Shown here one piece after another: positions 44,254-54,420 of a stretch of 64,000 nt of DNA (its first letter is position 1; every line of letters starts with the position of its first letter). This stretch comes from Cognaticolwellia sediminilitoris. Its GTDB lineage: Bacteria > Pseudomonadota > Gammaproteobacteria > Enterobacterales > Alteromonadaceae. The notes below the pieces were generated by a model. That model was not told where the DNA came from. It did not search any database and saw only the letters and a list, made by a program, of their open reading frames with translations. The stretch is taken from NCBI GenBank assembly GCA_002104535.1, contig NBOG01000011.1, forward strand, positions 81,919 through 145,918, written 5' to 3'. Both the position numbers and the translations under genes were made by a program.

Positions 44254-45225
44254 ATGATAAAATGTATGTTGATTTCACCTACGGAAAAAACCGTCATTGG
44301 AAGTAGTGAATTAATTGAACAATGGCGAGCAAACGATAATACGACGCTTTGGCTCGATCTTGATAATGTTGACCTAGAGGCAGAAAAAAAATTATTGCTT
44401 GAGTTTAATTGTCACCCACTTGCTATCAGTGATGCTCAACGGGATAGACACCCACCTAAAATCGAATTGTTTAAAGATTATATCTTCATGCTTTACCGCG
44501 GTATTGTCGCAAAAGATGAAGGTTTAAGCTTCGGTAACTTACCAATCAGCATGTTTATCGGTAAAAGAATATTAATCACCCGCCATGCCCAAAGTTCATT
44601 AGGTATAAACGAACTGTTTAATGTCAGCAGTGAAAAGTATTTAAAGCGCAGCCCGATACATATGGCGCTTAGGCTTTTCCATTGTAGCTGTGGTTATTAC
44701 CTTAAAGAACTTTTTACCTTTGAAGCGGAGTTAGAAAAAATTGAAGATGATTTTCAGTTAAGTGGAAATGATCAGATGATGAAGCAAATTACGGCTTATC
44801 GCTCCCAGCTAGTAAAAATAAGACGTACTTTTAGTTACCATGTCAGTATGGGCGATACCTTAAAAGCATTTGTTGATGATGAAGATACAGACTTGATAAC
44901 GGATAAAGAAACGCATACGGTTAATGATCTACGTGAACGATTAGATCGCCTGTTAAGCCTCTCGCAAATGTATTACGATATTTGTGGTGACTTAATTAAT
45001 GGTTATATGTCAGTAACATCACATCAACTAAATGCCACCATGCGTGTGTTAACGGTTATCACCGCATTATTTGTACCTTTGACTTTCCTCGCCGGTATCT
45101 ATGGTATGAACTTTGAGTATATTCCTGAGCTGAAAGTTGAAAATGGCTACTTTATATTATTAGGCGTAATGACCGTGGTTTCGGTAGTCTTGCTGACAAT
45201 ATTTAAGAAAAAGCGTTGGTTGTAA
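44254..45225 (+). CDS. corA: CorA-family divalent cation transporter
   Basis: Protein of 323 residues: large N-terminal cytoplasmic domain, a long helix (about 165-255) and two C-terminal transmembrane helices (about 262-285 and 297-315). The selectivity motif G-M-N lies in I-Y-G-M-N-F-E near 289. A typical CorA transporter for Mg2+ (or Zn2+ export, if ZntB-like). Shine-Dalgarno GAAGAGAG precedes the ATG. It is divergent from mgtE, so its regulatory region may answer to the same signal. Confidence 0.88.
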   Translation: MIKCMLISPTEKTVIGSSELIEQWRANDNTTLWLDLDNVDLEAEKKLLLEFNCHPLAISDAQRDRHPPKIELFKDYIFMLYRGIVAKDEGLSFGNLPISMFIGKRILITRHAQSSLGINELFNVSSEKYLKRSPIHMALRLFHCSCGYYLKELFTFEAELEKIEDDFQLSGNDQMMKQITAYRSQLVKIRRTFSYHVSMGDTLKAFVDDEDTDLITDKETHTVNDLRERLDRLLSLSQMYYDICGDLINGYMSVTSHQLNATMRVLTVITALFVPLTFLAGIYGMNFEYIPELKVENGYFILLGVMTVVSVVLLTIFKKKRWL

Positions 45226-45287
45226 CAACTTTTCAGTTGATTTATAAAAGCTAAAAAAATAGTAAAACTTAGCTATTTTAATAAGTT

Positions 45288-45326
45288 AAAGGAAACTATG
45301 CAGATTGAATTTGTATAGTTTCCTTT
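45288..45326 (+). terminator. Terminator after corA
   Basis: A 12-bp stem AAAGGAAACTAT / ATAGTTTCCTTT with a 15-base loop and a T run, about 60 bases past the corA stop. Confidence 0.8.
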
Positions 45327-45474
45327 TTTGTTATCAAGGTGATGATTAAATCACTATGAAAGATGTTTTCTTAATACTTTATGTGATTTAATAATGCTCT
45401 ACAGCGCGATAGTCGTCATAATTGATTTAACTCGTTTATTGTAAATTTATCAAACTAGTAACCATGGAAAAATA

Positions 45475-47253
45475 TTGAAATCGCTGCATCTTAATTACTT
45501 CATTCGACTATTTTCAAGATTAATCACTGTTTTGATATTAGTGACTTCGTTGACGGCAAATTCAGCGCAAGCCGAGGATAAACTCGGTACTGTTATCAAC
45601 ATTATTGGCGTTGATAACGGATTAAAAACCAATATTCTGCGCAGTTTAAACACTAGTGATAACATAATCCCACTTTCTATTTTAGGGTTCCCGCAGTCAG
45701 ACAACTATATTTTAAGTAAAGCCCGCAGTGCATTACAGGCGTTGGGTTATTACCAACCCGTACTAACAATTAAAGATGAAAACCACGCGAAACAATTAAC
45801 CATAGACCTACAATCTCCTGTGCGCTGGAATGACACCAATATTACTCTACATTGTGAAAACACCGATGAAAGTAACGTTAAATTTACAGCGCTTCATCCT
45901 TTTGTAAAAGGTAAAGTTATTAACCACGGAGAGTACAGTGAATATAAAGTCTCATTGCAAAGGCAAGCACAAGAATTAGGCTTTTTAAACGCGAAATTCA
46001 CTACAAGTACGCTCAATATAGATACGGTTAAATTCCAGGCCAATATTGATTGGGTTTTCGAATGTGGAGCACGCTATAGTATTAATAAAGTTACTATTGA
46101 AGGTACTGTCTTATCTCATGATTTAATTAACGGCTACTCTACCATTCGTAGCGGTCAACCTTATAACCAGTCAGAAATTGTCACTAGTCAGCAAGCACTT
46201 AATCGTTCGGGCTTTTTTAAATCTGTAGTCGTTGAACAGTTTGTCGACCATGTTAGCCAAACGGTTGATATCAGCCTTTCAATTATAGATACTGATAAAT
46301 ATGAACTGAAAACACTATTGGGATATGGCACGGATAGCGGCGGAAAGCTAGGTGTCAGTTGGCGAAATCGTAGGGTCAATAGTCTTGCGCATCAATATGT
46401 TGCCTCTATAGATTTTAATAAAGTAAAACTTGATATTGCTGATATTCATGCGACGTTTCAATATCAAATCCCGTTAGCCAAAGCGAATAGTCACTGGATC
46501 AATTTAGTTAGTTTTCAAATTAAAAATGAAGAAATTGGCCGCAGTAAAATTTTCACCCTTGAGTCAGTCATTGCCAATAAATTCACCCCTCATTGGTCAA
46601 GCCAATGGTCAATTGTGATGGCGCAAGAGCAATTAGAGTCAGCTGCCGACATTAACCGAAGTCTTGAATATATTGTCCCTTCATGGCAAGTAAACTATTA
46701 CAGTGTAACTGATCCCTTTACGGCTGTTGAAGGCTGGCGTTGGCAGAGCACAATACGTTTTAGTACTGAGCAACTCAGCGATCCTAATATTACCTTCGTA
46801 CAAACCGATCAGCGCTTGAAACGAATTTGGTCAATTAATGAAGATTGGCGTGTATTAATGCGTGCACGGGTTGCTGCAACTTGGATGGATACGAAAGAGT
46901 TTAATCACTCTATGCCATCTAATTATCGTTTTTTTGCCGGCGGTGACGTATCTGTAAGAGGTTATAAACATCAAAGTTTATCCCCTGAAGAGGACACTGT
47001 TTTGCTCGGAGGTAAACACTTATTTACCTCAGGGTTGGAAATCGATTATTTATTTAAAGACAACTTTCGTTGGGCGGTATTTGCTGATCAAGGTAATGCA
47101 TTTAATGATTGGCGTGATTGGAAACTGTATAAGTCTGTTGGAACAGGTTTACGTTGGGTAACACCTATCGGTGCAATTCGACTGGATATCGCTAAAGCAC
47201 TAGACGGTGATAAATCATGGCGCTTTCATGTCACGATAGGGCCAGACTTATGA
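45475..47253 (+). CDS. tamA: TamA outer-membrane assembly protein
   Basis: Omp85-family barrel of the translocation and assembly module. 592 residues from a TTG with GGA upstream. The signal peptide ends about residue 33 (T-S-L-T-A-N-S-A-Q-A). POTRA domains occupy about 35-270, including Y-Q-P-V-L-T-I and G-Q-P-Y-N-Q-S-E-I. The C-terminal barrel has the conserved F-A-G-G-D-V-S-V-R-G-Y (VRGY motif) near 487 and ends with G-P-D-L. The stop overlaps the tamB start (ATGA), so the two are translationally coupled. Confidence 0.93.
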   Translation: MKSLHLNYFIRLFSRLITVLILVTSLTANSAQAEDKLGTVINIIGVDNGLKTNILRSLNTSDNIIPLSILGFPQSDNYILSKARSALQALGYYQPVLTIKDENHAKQLTIDLQSPVRWNDTNITLHCENTDESNVKFTALHPFVKGKVINHGEYSEYKVSLQRQAQELGFLNAKFTTSTLNIDTVKFQANIDWVFECGARYSINKVTIEGTVLSHDLINGYSTIRSGQPYNQSEIVTSQQALNRSGFFKSVVVEQFVDHVSQTVDISLSIIDTDKYELKTLLGYGTDSGGKLGVSWRNRRVNSLAHQYVASIDFNKVKLDIADIHATFQYQIPLAKANSHWINLVSFQIKNEEIGRSKIFTLESVIANKFTPHWSSQWSIVMAQEQLESAADINRSLEYIVPSWQVNYYSVTDPFTAVEGWRWQSTIRFSTEQLSDPNITFVQTDQRLKRIWSINEDWRVLMRARVAATWMDTKEFNHSMPSNYRFFAGGDVSVRGYKHQSLSPEEDTVLLGGKHLFTSGLEIDYLFKDNFRWAVFADQGNAFNDWRDWKLYKSVGTGLRWVTPIGAIRLDIAKALDGDKSWRFHVTIGPDL

Positions 47254-50200
47254 GCCTAAACAAAAAAACGGCCGTGTTCAAATGGAGCAGTGTCGTTACC
47301 AGTGCCTTACTGGTTTTAGTCTTGCTGGTACTGTCTTGGATATATACCACTGAGGCGGGATTAAAATGGCTTGTTGAGCGAAGCGCTCAGTATCAACCGC
47401 AAGCATTAAAGATTGGCCAAGTTAGCGGAACATTACATTCTCAAGTTAAATTGACCGAGCTTGAATGGCAACAAGAGGCTTTAAAAGTAAGATTAAAAAA
47501 CATTGAGGTTGACTGTCAATGGTTACATCTTATTGACGGATTAGCCGCTTGTGATGTCATCAAAGTTACTTCAATAAACGTTTCAGATGCTAGTGTAAAA
47601 CAAAGCTCAAATAACAATGATAATTTGCCAGAATTACCAACAATAAAGTTACCCATTGCAGTCAAAACAAAGACAATCACTATTGGTGAAATCATTTACC
47701 AACAAATAGCGGGAAGTGATATTACCAAACATCAAGTCGCTGAATTTAATTTGAAAAAGTTAGCACTTGAGAACAGTAAAGTAAGTTTTAGTACTTTAAA
47801 GTTAAGTTACGCTGAGCATGACATTACCATTGCAGGTCATGTTGATATGAGAAAAAAATGGCCTCATCAATTAACAACCTCAGTTGTTGGGCCAGAATTG
47901 TCACTGAACTTATCATCAAAAGGCAAAATGGCTGAATTGGCTCAGTTGCAACTTAATTTGCAATTGCCGAATCAAGTGCAACTGAGTTCTGACTGGTATT
48001 ATCAGCAAGGACTATTTTTAAAGCGTGGTAGTTTACTAGCCAATAAACAGTACATAGCATTAGCGCAGCAAAATATTTTTATTGAGCAAACCAAAGCAAT
48101 ATTTGAGCTTGATTGGCCTAAACTGACCTCCTCAATGCAGGTTGAAACTTCATGGCAAGCACTTGAAAAACTAAAACTTAACATTAAGGGCGAACTGCCA
48201 AACCTACTTGACTGGCAAACGAATACGCTTGCTTTTGTACAATTGAGCAGTGAAGTTAATGAAAGAGAGTTGCAGGCTTTTTTTCAACAACCCTCAGCTT
48301 CCGAACCTGATAATAACATTCCGAGTACTCAAGTAACTTGGCCATTATTAGCTAACATCGAGTTCAAATTAAACAACGGCGCTTTATCACTCAATAGTAA
48401 CGAAATCAAATTTGGCGAGCTGACGGCAGCATTGCAAGGGGGCTTTAACGTAGACGATCCTATAGCTGACGGTTTCACAGTTAAAGCTCAACTAGATGCC
48501 CCTAAGTTAAACTTGCACAAAAAGTTGGCCTTTGCTGGGATTAATGCGAATTTGCAGATAGAAAACCAGCAATCTATTTGGCATATCTCCAGTAAAGGTA
48601 AAGTCGCGAACATTGCCATTGATGAGTTTAATGCGAAAAACCTTGATTGGGCCTTTGATTTTAACCGCCAATGGCAAGCAAATGTTAAGGCCGATTACGT
48701 AAAAGTAAATGATATTGATATCGCTGTACCGCTATTAACTGTTTCTGGTGTAGCTGAAAATCATCAAGTAAAGTTTAATGCCAATATTGCTGAAAATAGA
48801 CCAGTAAAGTTAAGCTTAAATGGTAATGTCCTTAACAAAGATAATAATCCAATTAACTTCGAAAGTGATTTCTCACAAGCTATTTGGCAAATTAATAAGT
48901 TATCAGCTGAAGTACAAAACCAACAACAAGCCTTTATTGTCAACGCTAAGCAAATACAGATCAGTAAGGATAAGCAAACCATACAAAATCTATGCTTAAA
49001 AGGCAGTGGTGCAATGTGTATTAATGCCAATAATCAACAGGGACAATGGCAGACAAACTTAGTATTTGAGCAATGGTTATTAGCGCCGATGGTTGATAAA
49101 ATCAGGTCTTGGCTGCCTGAAATTCCTGCATACTACCCACAACAAGTTAATGGGATTGTAACTGGTGAACTAACCTTGTTGGGTAAGAATAATCAACTTG
49201 AAAAATTAAACGCTGATATCTTTGTGCCTAGTTTTACCTGGTTAGCTGCAGATATTGATGTAAAGGGTGAAGGGCTTGCCATTAAGAGTAAGCAACTCGA
49301 AAGTTTTACGACCATAACAACCCAGTGGCAAAGCATAAACACACGGTTAAATAGCCCGCAATGGCAATCTGAAATATCCCTGCCAACAGGTGCCTTTAAG
49401 CTATCAGTATCGCCTGATTTACAAGTAGATTATGACCTTACACAAGCCGATATTACCGTCAGTATTCCTGAAATAAACAAGCAAAAAGAAAGTGAAGTAT
49501 ATAAAACGTTATTAACAATTGAACAAATAAAGCTCGACGGTAGCTGGCAACCAAATAATCTAACGGCACGCCTAGCAATAGATTTACCTGCAGAAGATAA
49601 CATAACGGCGGAGTTAACCAGTGAATGGCCGATTATTGACTCGGCCAAAATTTCAGGCGCTTTAGCGCTCAACCTACAACAATTTGATTGGTTGAAGAAA
49701 TGGCAAAAACGTATTGATAAAATTGATCTTAATTTAGTGCAAAAATTTGCTATTTCGGGTTCATGGCAACAACCTTTATTTCAAGGTGAGGGTGGTTTAG
49801 CCATTAAGCATTTAGTTATTGATGAATATGGTTTAGACATTAGTGACAGCAACGTAAAAGTTAGCAGTCAGCAAGATAGTATCGTTCTTACCGGTGAACT
49901 ACAAAATCCGCAAGGTGCGCTAACTATCTCAGGCAAAGCAAAGCTTTCTCAACCATTGACTGCAAGTTTAAATATTGAAGGACAACAAGTTACACTGGTC
50001 AATAACAATGATAATAAATTAATTGTTTCGCCAAAGTTAAAGGCTCATTATCAAGAGCAACACCTAACAGTTGATGGGCATATTGTTGTTGATCAAGCAG
50101 ATATCAAAATTACCTCTTTGCCTAAACCTGCGATTACGGTGTCAAGCGACCAAGTCATTGTTGATGAAAAAGATATTACACTCAAGGATTCGCCATTTAG

Positions 50201-50960
50201 CCATAATATAGCGTTAACCATTGCTACCGGTAATAATGTAAAAATAAGTGGTTTTGGCTTATCAAGTCATATTGAAGGTAACTTATCCTCATTACTTATT
50301 TCTGGTCAGCCTTTGGTACTTAATGGACGTTTAGATTTAAACGATGGTAAATTTGAAGCCTATAAACAAATATTGATCATTGAACAAGGGCAGTTAATAT
50401 TCCTAGGCTCTGCAGAAAACCCTAGCATTCAATTTCGTGCAGTTCGTCAAGTAGACGATATTAAAGTCGGCATTATTGCTGACGGTACGATACACGCTCC
50501 ACGTTTAACTTTATTTTCTGAACCTGCGATGGCTGATGAAAATGTTCTATCCTTACTCATTACCGGGCGGAGTTTGGCGTCATTATCTCAACAAGAAGGT
50601 AATGCCTTAACTAATGCCGCTATTAGTTTAGGGGTAGAAAGTGCTAACAAGTTGGTGCAAAAAATAGGTGACCAATTGGGCCTTAAAGATGTTGCTTTTA
50701 CCAGTAAAAGCGGCACAAATGGGAACAGTACTCGCGTCGATATTGCAGCTAAAATTAATGACCGCTTAAATGTAGGTTATGGTACCAACATTGATTCTGA
50801 TAACAGCATTCAGGCGGGTTGGATCATTGAATATAAGTTATCACCCAGTATTTCCTTTGAGGCCACCAGTGGTGATGAAATTAGTGCTAACATTAATTAC
50901 AAAAAACAATTTTCATCTACTAAAGATAAAGATAAAGATAAAGATAAAGATAAAAAGTAA
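47250..50960 (+). CDS. tamB: TamB inner-membrane anchored translocation protein
   Basis: AsmA/TamB-type protein of 1236 residues spanning the periplasm to TamA. The frame opens earlier (47217), but the ATG at 47250 overlaps the tamA stop and gives the usual start M-S-L-N-K-K. The N-terminal membrane anchor is about 18-40. Long beta-rich repeats follow, and the C-terminal DUF490 domain includes F-S-E-P-A-M-A-D-E-N-V-L-S-L-L-I-T-G-R-S and V-G-Y-G-T-N-I-D. It ends in a lysine-aspartate tail encoded by a hexanucleotide repeat, which is unusual. Confidence 0.93.
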   Translation: MSLNKKTAVFKWSSVVTSALLVLVLLVLSWIYTTEAGLKWLVERSAQYQPQALKIGQVSGTLHSQVKLTELEWQQEALKVRLKNIEVDCQWLHLIDGLAACDVIKVTSINVSDASVKQSSNNNDNLPELPTIKLPIAVKTKTITIGEIIYQQIAGSDITKHQVAEFNLKKLALENSKVSFSTLKLSYAEHDITIAGHVDMRKKWPHQLTTSVVGPELSLNLSSKGKMAELAQLQLNLQLPNQVQLSSDWYYQQGLFLKRGSLLANKQYIALAQQNIFIEQTKAIFELDWPKLTSSMQVETSWQALEKLKLNIKGELPNLLDWQTNTLAFVQLSSEVNERELQAFFQQPSASEPDNNIPSTQVTWPLLANIEFKLNNGALSLNSNEIKFGELTAALQGGFNVDDPIADGFTVKAQLDAPKLNLHKKLAFAGINANLQIENQQSIWHISSKGKVANIAIDEFNAKNLDWAFDFNRQWQANVKADYVKVNDIDIAVPLLTVSGVAENHQVKFNANIAENRPVKLSLNGNVLNKDNNPINFESDFSQAIWQINKLSAEVQNQQQAFIVNAKQIQISKDKQTIQNLCLKGSGAMCINANNQQGQWQTNLVFEQWLLAPMVDKIRSWLPEIPAYYPQQVNGIVTGELTLLGKNNQLEKLNADIFVPSFTWLAADIDVKGEGLAIKSKQLESFTTITTQWQSINTRLNSPQWQSEISLPTGAFKLSVSPDLQVDYDLTQADITVSIPEINKQKESEVYKTLLTIEQIKLDGSWQPNNLTARLAIDLPAEDNITAELTSEWPIIDSAKISGALALNLQQFDWLKKWQKRIDKIDLNLVQKFAISGSWQQPLFQGEGGLAIKHLVIDEYGLDISDSNVKVSSQQDSIVLTGELQNPQGALTISGKAKLSQPLTASLNIEGQQVTLVNNNDNKLIVSPKLKAHYQEQHLTVDGHIVVDQADIKITSLPKPAITVSSDQVIVDEKDITLKDSPFSHNIALTIATGNNVKISGFGLSSHIEGNLSSLLISGQPLVLNGRLDLNDGKFEAYKQILIIEQGQLIFLGSAENPSIQFRAVRQVDDIKVGIIADGTIHAPRLTLFSEPAMADENVLSLLITGRSLASLSQQEGNALTNAAISLGVESANKLVQKIGDQLGLKDVAFTSKSGTNGNSTRVDIAAKINDRLNVGYGTNIDSDNSIQAGWIIEYKLSPSISFEATSGDEISANINYKKQFSSTKDKDKDKDKDKK
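50921..50954 (+). repeat. Hexanucleotide microsatellite (TAAAGA)n in tamB 3' end
   Basis: About five and a half copies of TAAAGA encode alternating K-D residues at the tamB C-terminus. Copy-number changes of whole units would keep the frame and only change tail length. Confidence 0.85.
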
Positions 50961-51029
50961 ATGTTAACTTAGCTTTATTTTAAGTACTAAATTAGCAAGT
51001 AAATAAATAAAAATAATATTAGGGCCATT

Positions 51030-51509
51030 ATGTCATCACCAGCAATAACCGATAGTACAGAGAAAGAAGACGAATTAGTCTCGAGTATTTCTAAACGATC
51101 CCCGCTCATAAACTGGTTGCTAGCGATATTAATCGCTTCGTTAGGTGTTTATTTGTCTGTGATAAAGTTTGCCGGATTAGAGTGGCTTTCACGTAGTGGT
51201 TGTTTAATCGTAGTGCTCGGTGTTTGGTCAGGATTAGGGGGGATCATACAAGAACGGCTATTAATTGGACGGTTGAATTTTTATCATAGAATTACCCTGG
51301 CACGAGCTAAACGTAAACTACGTAAATTGAAAGTCTCTGAAGAACATTTCGAAGATGAAATTAAAAAGATTGAAGACGAATTTGCTATAAAAACTCAATC
51401 AGTATTACAAGCAGTTAGGTTACAACTCGGCATTTTAGAAGTCTCGTTATTAATAACAGGAACCATACTCTGGGGCTTTGGTGATTTGTTTTTTAAGCTT
51501 AATTTTTAA
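51030..51509 (+). CDS. Uncharacterised membrane protein
   Basis: I do not recognise this 159-residue protein. It has three hydrophobic stretches (about 28-46, 50-72 and 132-152). A strongly charged central helix (about 80-125, R-A-K-R-K-L-R-K-L-K-V then E-E-H-F-E-D-E-I-K-K-I-E-D-E-F) probably forms a coiled coil on the cytoplasmic side. It follows tamB by 69 bases on the same strand, so it may be part of the tam operon. Confidence 0.7.
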   Translation: MSSPAITDSTEKEDELVSSISKRSPLINWLLAILIASLGVYLSVIKFAGLEWLSRSGCLIVVLGVWSGLGGIIQERLLIGRLNFYHRITLARAKRKLRKLKVSEEHFEDEIKKIEDEFAIKTQSVLQAVRLQLGILEVSLLITGTILWGFGDLFFKLNF

Positions 51510-51560
51510 CGATAAACCATTGCAGATTCACCGTTAAATTGGGTTAAGTAACTCGTTAGT

Positions 51561-52400
51561 TTATGGATGGTTGATTAATACCATATCAGCACTTTGATGA
51601 TCAATTAGCGCCGAAATTGTTGAGCCATTGAGCCATTTATCAAATAAACTGTGCTCTCTACAACCCAAGGCGATTAAATCAACTTTGTTATTATCAATAT
51701 AAGCTAGTAAAGCTTGCTCTGGTGTTCCTCGAGTGAAAACAACAAGCTCTTTAGGACACTTTACGGTTTTAGCAAAACGGAAAATCTGCTCTTTATGAAG
51801 CGCTTCAATTTGTTTTTCATATTCTATCGCTAATGGTGGTATGTGGATAACATGTAATAAATATGGCGATTTCTTTTCCTCAACAGATGCCCATTGATGC
51901 ATAAAATTAACCACTATACGATCAGATTTATTATCTCGGTCATCCTCATGGAAAGGATCAATTGCGCCAATAGCTTTGCCATCAGCAAGCCATTTTTCGT
52001 GTCCTAAAATAAAAACGGTATTCTTATTGTTATTTATATACTGATTATCTGCGGATGTTAGGCCAGACTTTGTTCTGATGATAACTCTTGGGTCAAGTGG
52101 TTCAGCATGACTATTAACGCATTCTGACCAGTACTTGTCATTACAAACGTGTATGTCATTTTTTGGAAACGACTTTTTAATTTTGGCTTCAAGCTGGCTA
52201 ACTCTAGTTTCTTCAGTTGATTGTAAATTACCGGAAATATTGGCTAATTCTTCAGAAAAATAACTACGTTGAAAAAAACCTTGATGGTGATGGATATACC
52301 AAACAACGGTTGCGGAAAGTTTATTTTGTAGTAACTTTACTTTAGAAAATACAGCATGAGAAATGTCTAGTTCTGACAAAACAACGTGCAATGTTGTCAT
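51561..52400 (-). CDS. Universal stress protein-like (UspE-type)
   Basis: Protein of 279 residues: the C-terminal half is a USP domain (about 165-278, P-Y-L-L-H-V-I-H-I-P-P, then V-D-L-I-A-L-G-C-R-E-H-S-L-F-D-K-W-L-N-G-S-T), with the G-S-T nucleotide-binding end. The N-terminal half looks like a diverged second USP domain. The tandem design is that of UspE. The canonical G-x-x-G pair is incomplete (G-C-R-E), so ATP binding is doubtful. Confidence 0.75.
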   Translation of the reverse strand: MTTLHVVLSELDISHAVFSKVKLLQNKLSATVVWYIHHHQGFFQRSYFSEELANISGNLQSTEETRVSQLEAKIKKSFPKNDIHVCNDKYWSECVNSHAEPLDPRVIIRTKSGLTSADNQYINNNKNTVFILGHEKWLADGKAIGAIDPFHEDDRDNKSDRIVVNFMHQWASVEEKKSPYLLHVIHIPPLAIEYEKQIEALHKEQIFRFAKTVKCPKELVVFTRGTPEQALLAYIDNNKVDLIALGCREHSLFDKWLNGSTISALIDHQSADMVLINHP

Positions 52401-52610
52401 TAAACAACTCCTTGAATCATGAATAATTAGTGGTATAAAAGTTAAATTAAGTTTCGTGTAAAACCTTGGTGTTGTTTAGCTATACACAGGGTTATTAAGA
52501 TAGCATAATCTACTCATATAAAAAGCGATAGTTACTTGAAAATAAACTAAATTCGTATTGCTGCGTCAATTAATACGCAAGTAAATAGACAAATTATAGA
52601 GACATTGAAT

Positions 52611-53399
52611 ATGGCGGATAAAGCTTGGTGGGGTGAGTTTAACTTTAGTTTGCAACAGCAACGTTGCTGGCGACTGGGTGAGCGGTCAATTATTTTAAAG
52701 CGACTAGAGAATGAATGGAATAGTTGGAACCTAGAAACTTTAACGGAAAATGATCAAGCTATTGAAATTGGCGACTTTGATGAGTGCTCTGCATTAGATG
52801 AAGCAAAACTTGGCCGCTATTTGCAGCAAGGAACATCTGATACTTTACTCGTTCTACCGTTATTAGCTGACCTTTCTGTTGTCGCTCGACCTGATACACC
52901 GTTAACTTTACTTGCCGGTGAAAAATCGCGACTTTATGTTAGTACACCTGTGTGGTTTTCTGCTGCGCTTTTACCTAAAGGTGAACGCTTACTCGACTTA
53001 CCCTTTTGGCGACCTTCAGATTCGTGGTTTGGACCTTCAACACGCGAAGGGCAGATATGTTATGCAAAATATACTGCTGCACGTATTCAGTTAGATAATA
53101 TTGAGAAACGTCCTCATCGCGCTATTACACCGATTTCCGTGATAAATAACCATGACAAACCGTTAACCATTGAACGTATTAACGTGCCGGTAACTTTATT
53201 GAATTTATATGCAGATGAAGAAAATCAACTTTGGACGACTTCAATCTCTGTGCATCGAGATAGGCATAGTGATAACGTTGAGTTACATCTCGATAAAGAT
53301 GCGCCTATAGAAGCAGAGCAAGCGACTTTAATTAATGGCCCTCGAATTGAAACTGAACAAAGTATATTAATACGAAGTATTAGTAGTTTATTTGCTTAA
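52611..53399 (+). CDS. DUF432-family protein
   Basis: Soluble protein of about 262 residues from ATG at 52611 (TTG at 52605 also in frame). The pattern W-G-E-F...L-G...I-I-L-K-R-L-E-N-E-W, L-L-V-L-P-L-L-A-D-L-S-V-V-A-R-P and V-S-T-P-V-W-F-S fits the DUF432 family. These are often encoded beside MscS-type channels, as here, where an MscS gene starts 15 bases on. Probably an accessory or regulator of the channel; experimental data are lacking. Confidence 0.78.
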   Translation: MADKAWWGEFNFSLQQQRCWRLGERSIILKRLENEWNSWNLETLTENDQAIEIGDFDECSALDEAKLGRYLQQGTSDTLLVLPLLADLSVVARPDTPLTLLAGEKSRLYVSTPVWFSAALLPKGERLLDLPFWRPSDSWFGPSTREGQICYAKYTAARIQLDNIEKRPHRAITPISVINNHDKPLTIERINVPVTLLNLYADEENQLWTTSISVHRDRHSDNVELHLDKDAPIEAEQATLINGPRIETEQSILIRSISSLFA

Positions 53400-53413
53400 A
53401 AAGAGAATATATT

Positions 53414-54280
53414 GTGCAAGAAATTATCGCGTTTATTGACCTACTCAAAGCCTCGCCCTTATTTGCACTGAGCAAGGCTGTTTTAATATTTATTATCGGT
53501 TTTATTGTTGCTCGACTTGCAAGTAAAGCTGTGCTTAAAATCGCTGAAAATAAAATGACAGCGCATGGGAAGTTATTCTTAAAACGTTCAGTTTTTTATG
53601 GCATTTTAGCCTTAGTTACGGTTTCAGCATTAGACAATATTGGACTTGATTTAAGCATCTTATTGGGCGCAGCAGGTATCTTCACCGTTGCTTTAGGTTT
53701 TGCTTCACAAACATCAGCATCGAACTTGATCAGTGGCTTGTTTTTGATGATAGAGCGGCCTTTTTCTATCACAGACGTTATTCGTGTGAACGATGTTACT
53801 GGTGAAGTGATCTCAATTGATTTATTGTCAGTTAAATTACGCACTTTTGATAATTTATTCGTTCGCATACCTAATGAAAGCATGATAAAAAGCGCAGTCA
53901 CTACGTTGACAAAATATCCTATTCGACGTGCTGATTTAATTATTGGTATCGCTTATAAAGAGGATATAGAAAAAGTACGTGAAATATTGTTAGATATTGC
54001 CTCAAAAAATTTAATATGTTTAGAAGAGCCCGCACCTGTATTTATTTTGACGGGCTTTGGTAGCTCGTCAATTGATATTCAGTTTTCAGTATGGGCGAGG
54101 CGTGAGAACTTTCTTAAATTGAAAAATAGCATGTATATCGAGATCAAAAACGCATTTGATCAGCAGGGTATCGAAATACCGTTTCCACACGTTAGTTTAT
54201 ATGCTGGTTCAGCTACTACACCGTTTCCGATGTCAACTAAAGTGGGGGCAAACGAAAGTTTGCCGCCCGAAAGTAAATAA
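53414..54280 (+). CDS. MscS-family mechanosensitive channel
   Basis: Small-conductance mechanosensitive channel of 288 residues from a GTG with AAGAGA upstream. Helices about 15-35 and 55-75 are followed by the pore helix region (L-G-A-A-G-I-F-T-V-A-L-G-F-A-S-Q-T) and the MscS beta domain (P-F-S-I-T-D-V-I-R-V). The cytoplasmic cage ends near Y-A-G-S. It is in operon with the DUF432 gene. It should release solutes on hypo-osmotic shock. Confidence 0.9.
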   Translation: MQEIIAFIDLLKASPLFALSKAVLIFIIGFIVARLASKAVLKIAENKMTAHGKLFLKRSVFYGILALVTVSALDNIGLDLSILLGAAGIFTVALGFASQTSASNLISGLFLMIERPFSITDVIRVNDVTGEVISIDLLSVKLRTFDNLFVRIPNESMIKSAVTTLTKYPIRRADLIIGIAYKEDIEKVREILLDIASKNLICLEEPAPVFILTGFGSSSIDIQFSVWARRENFLKLKNSMYIEIKNAFDQQGIEIPFPHVSLYAGSATTPFPMSTKVGANESLPPESK

Positions 54281-54361
54281 CTCAGCATAACCTGACGTTA
54301 ATTAAGCTTTGTATCAGAGATTTATATTAGACTCACGTTGCGCTTTGATATTAACAACACT

Positions 54362-54401
54362 AAAAAGGGCCACTTAAATTAATCTTTAAGTGGCTTTTTT
54401 T
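54362..54401. terminator. Bidirectional terminator, mscS / propeller-GGDEF gene
   Basis: A 10-bp stem GCCACTTAAA / TTTAAGTGGC with flanking A and T runs between convergent genes. Confidence 0.85.
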
Positions 54402-54420
54402 GAATGTCATTAAAACATCG

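Noticed and set aside
50779..50967. Frame encoding alternating I-K at its end
   Set aside because: It is the shadow of the tamB hexanucleotide repeat in another frame, with no ribosome site or homology.
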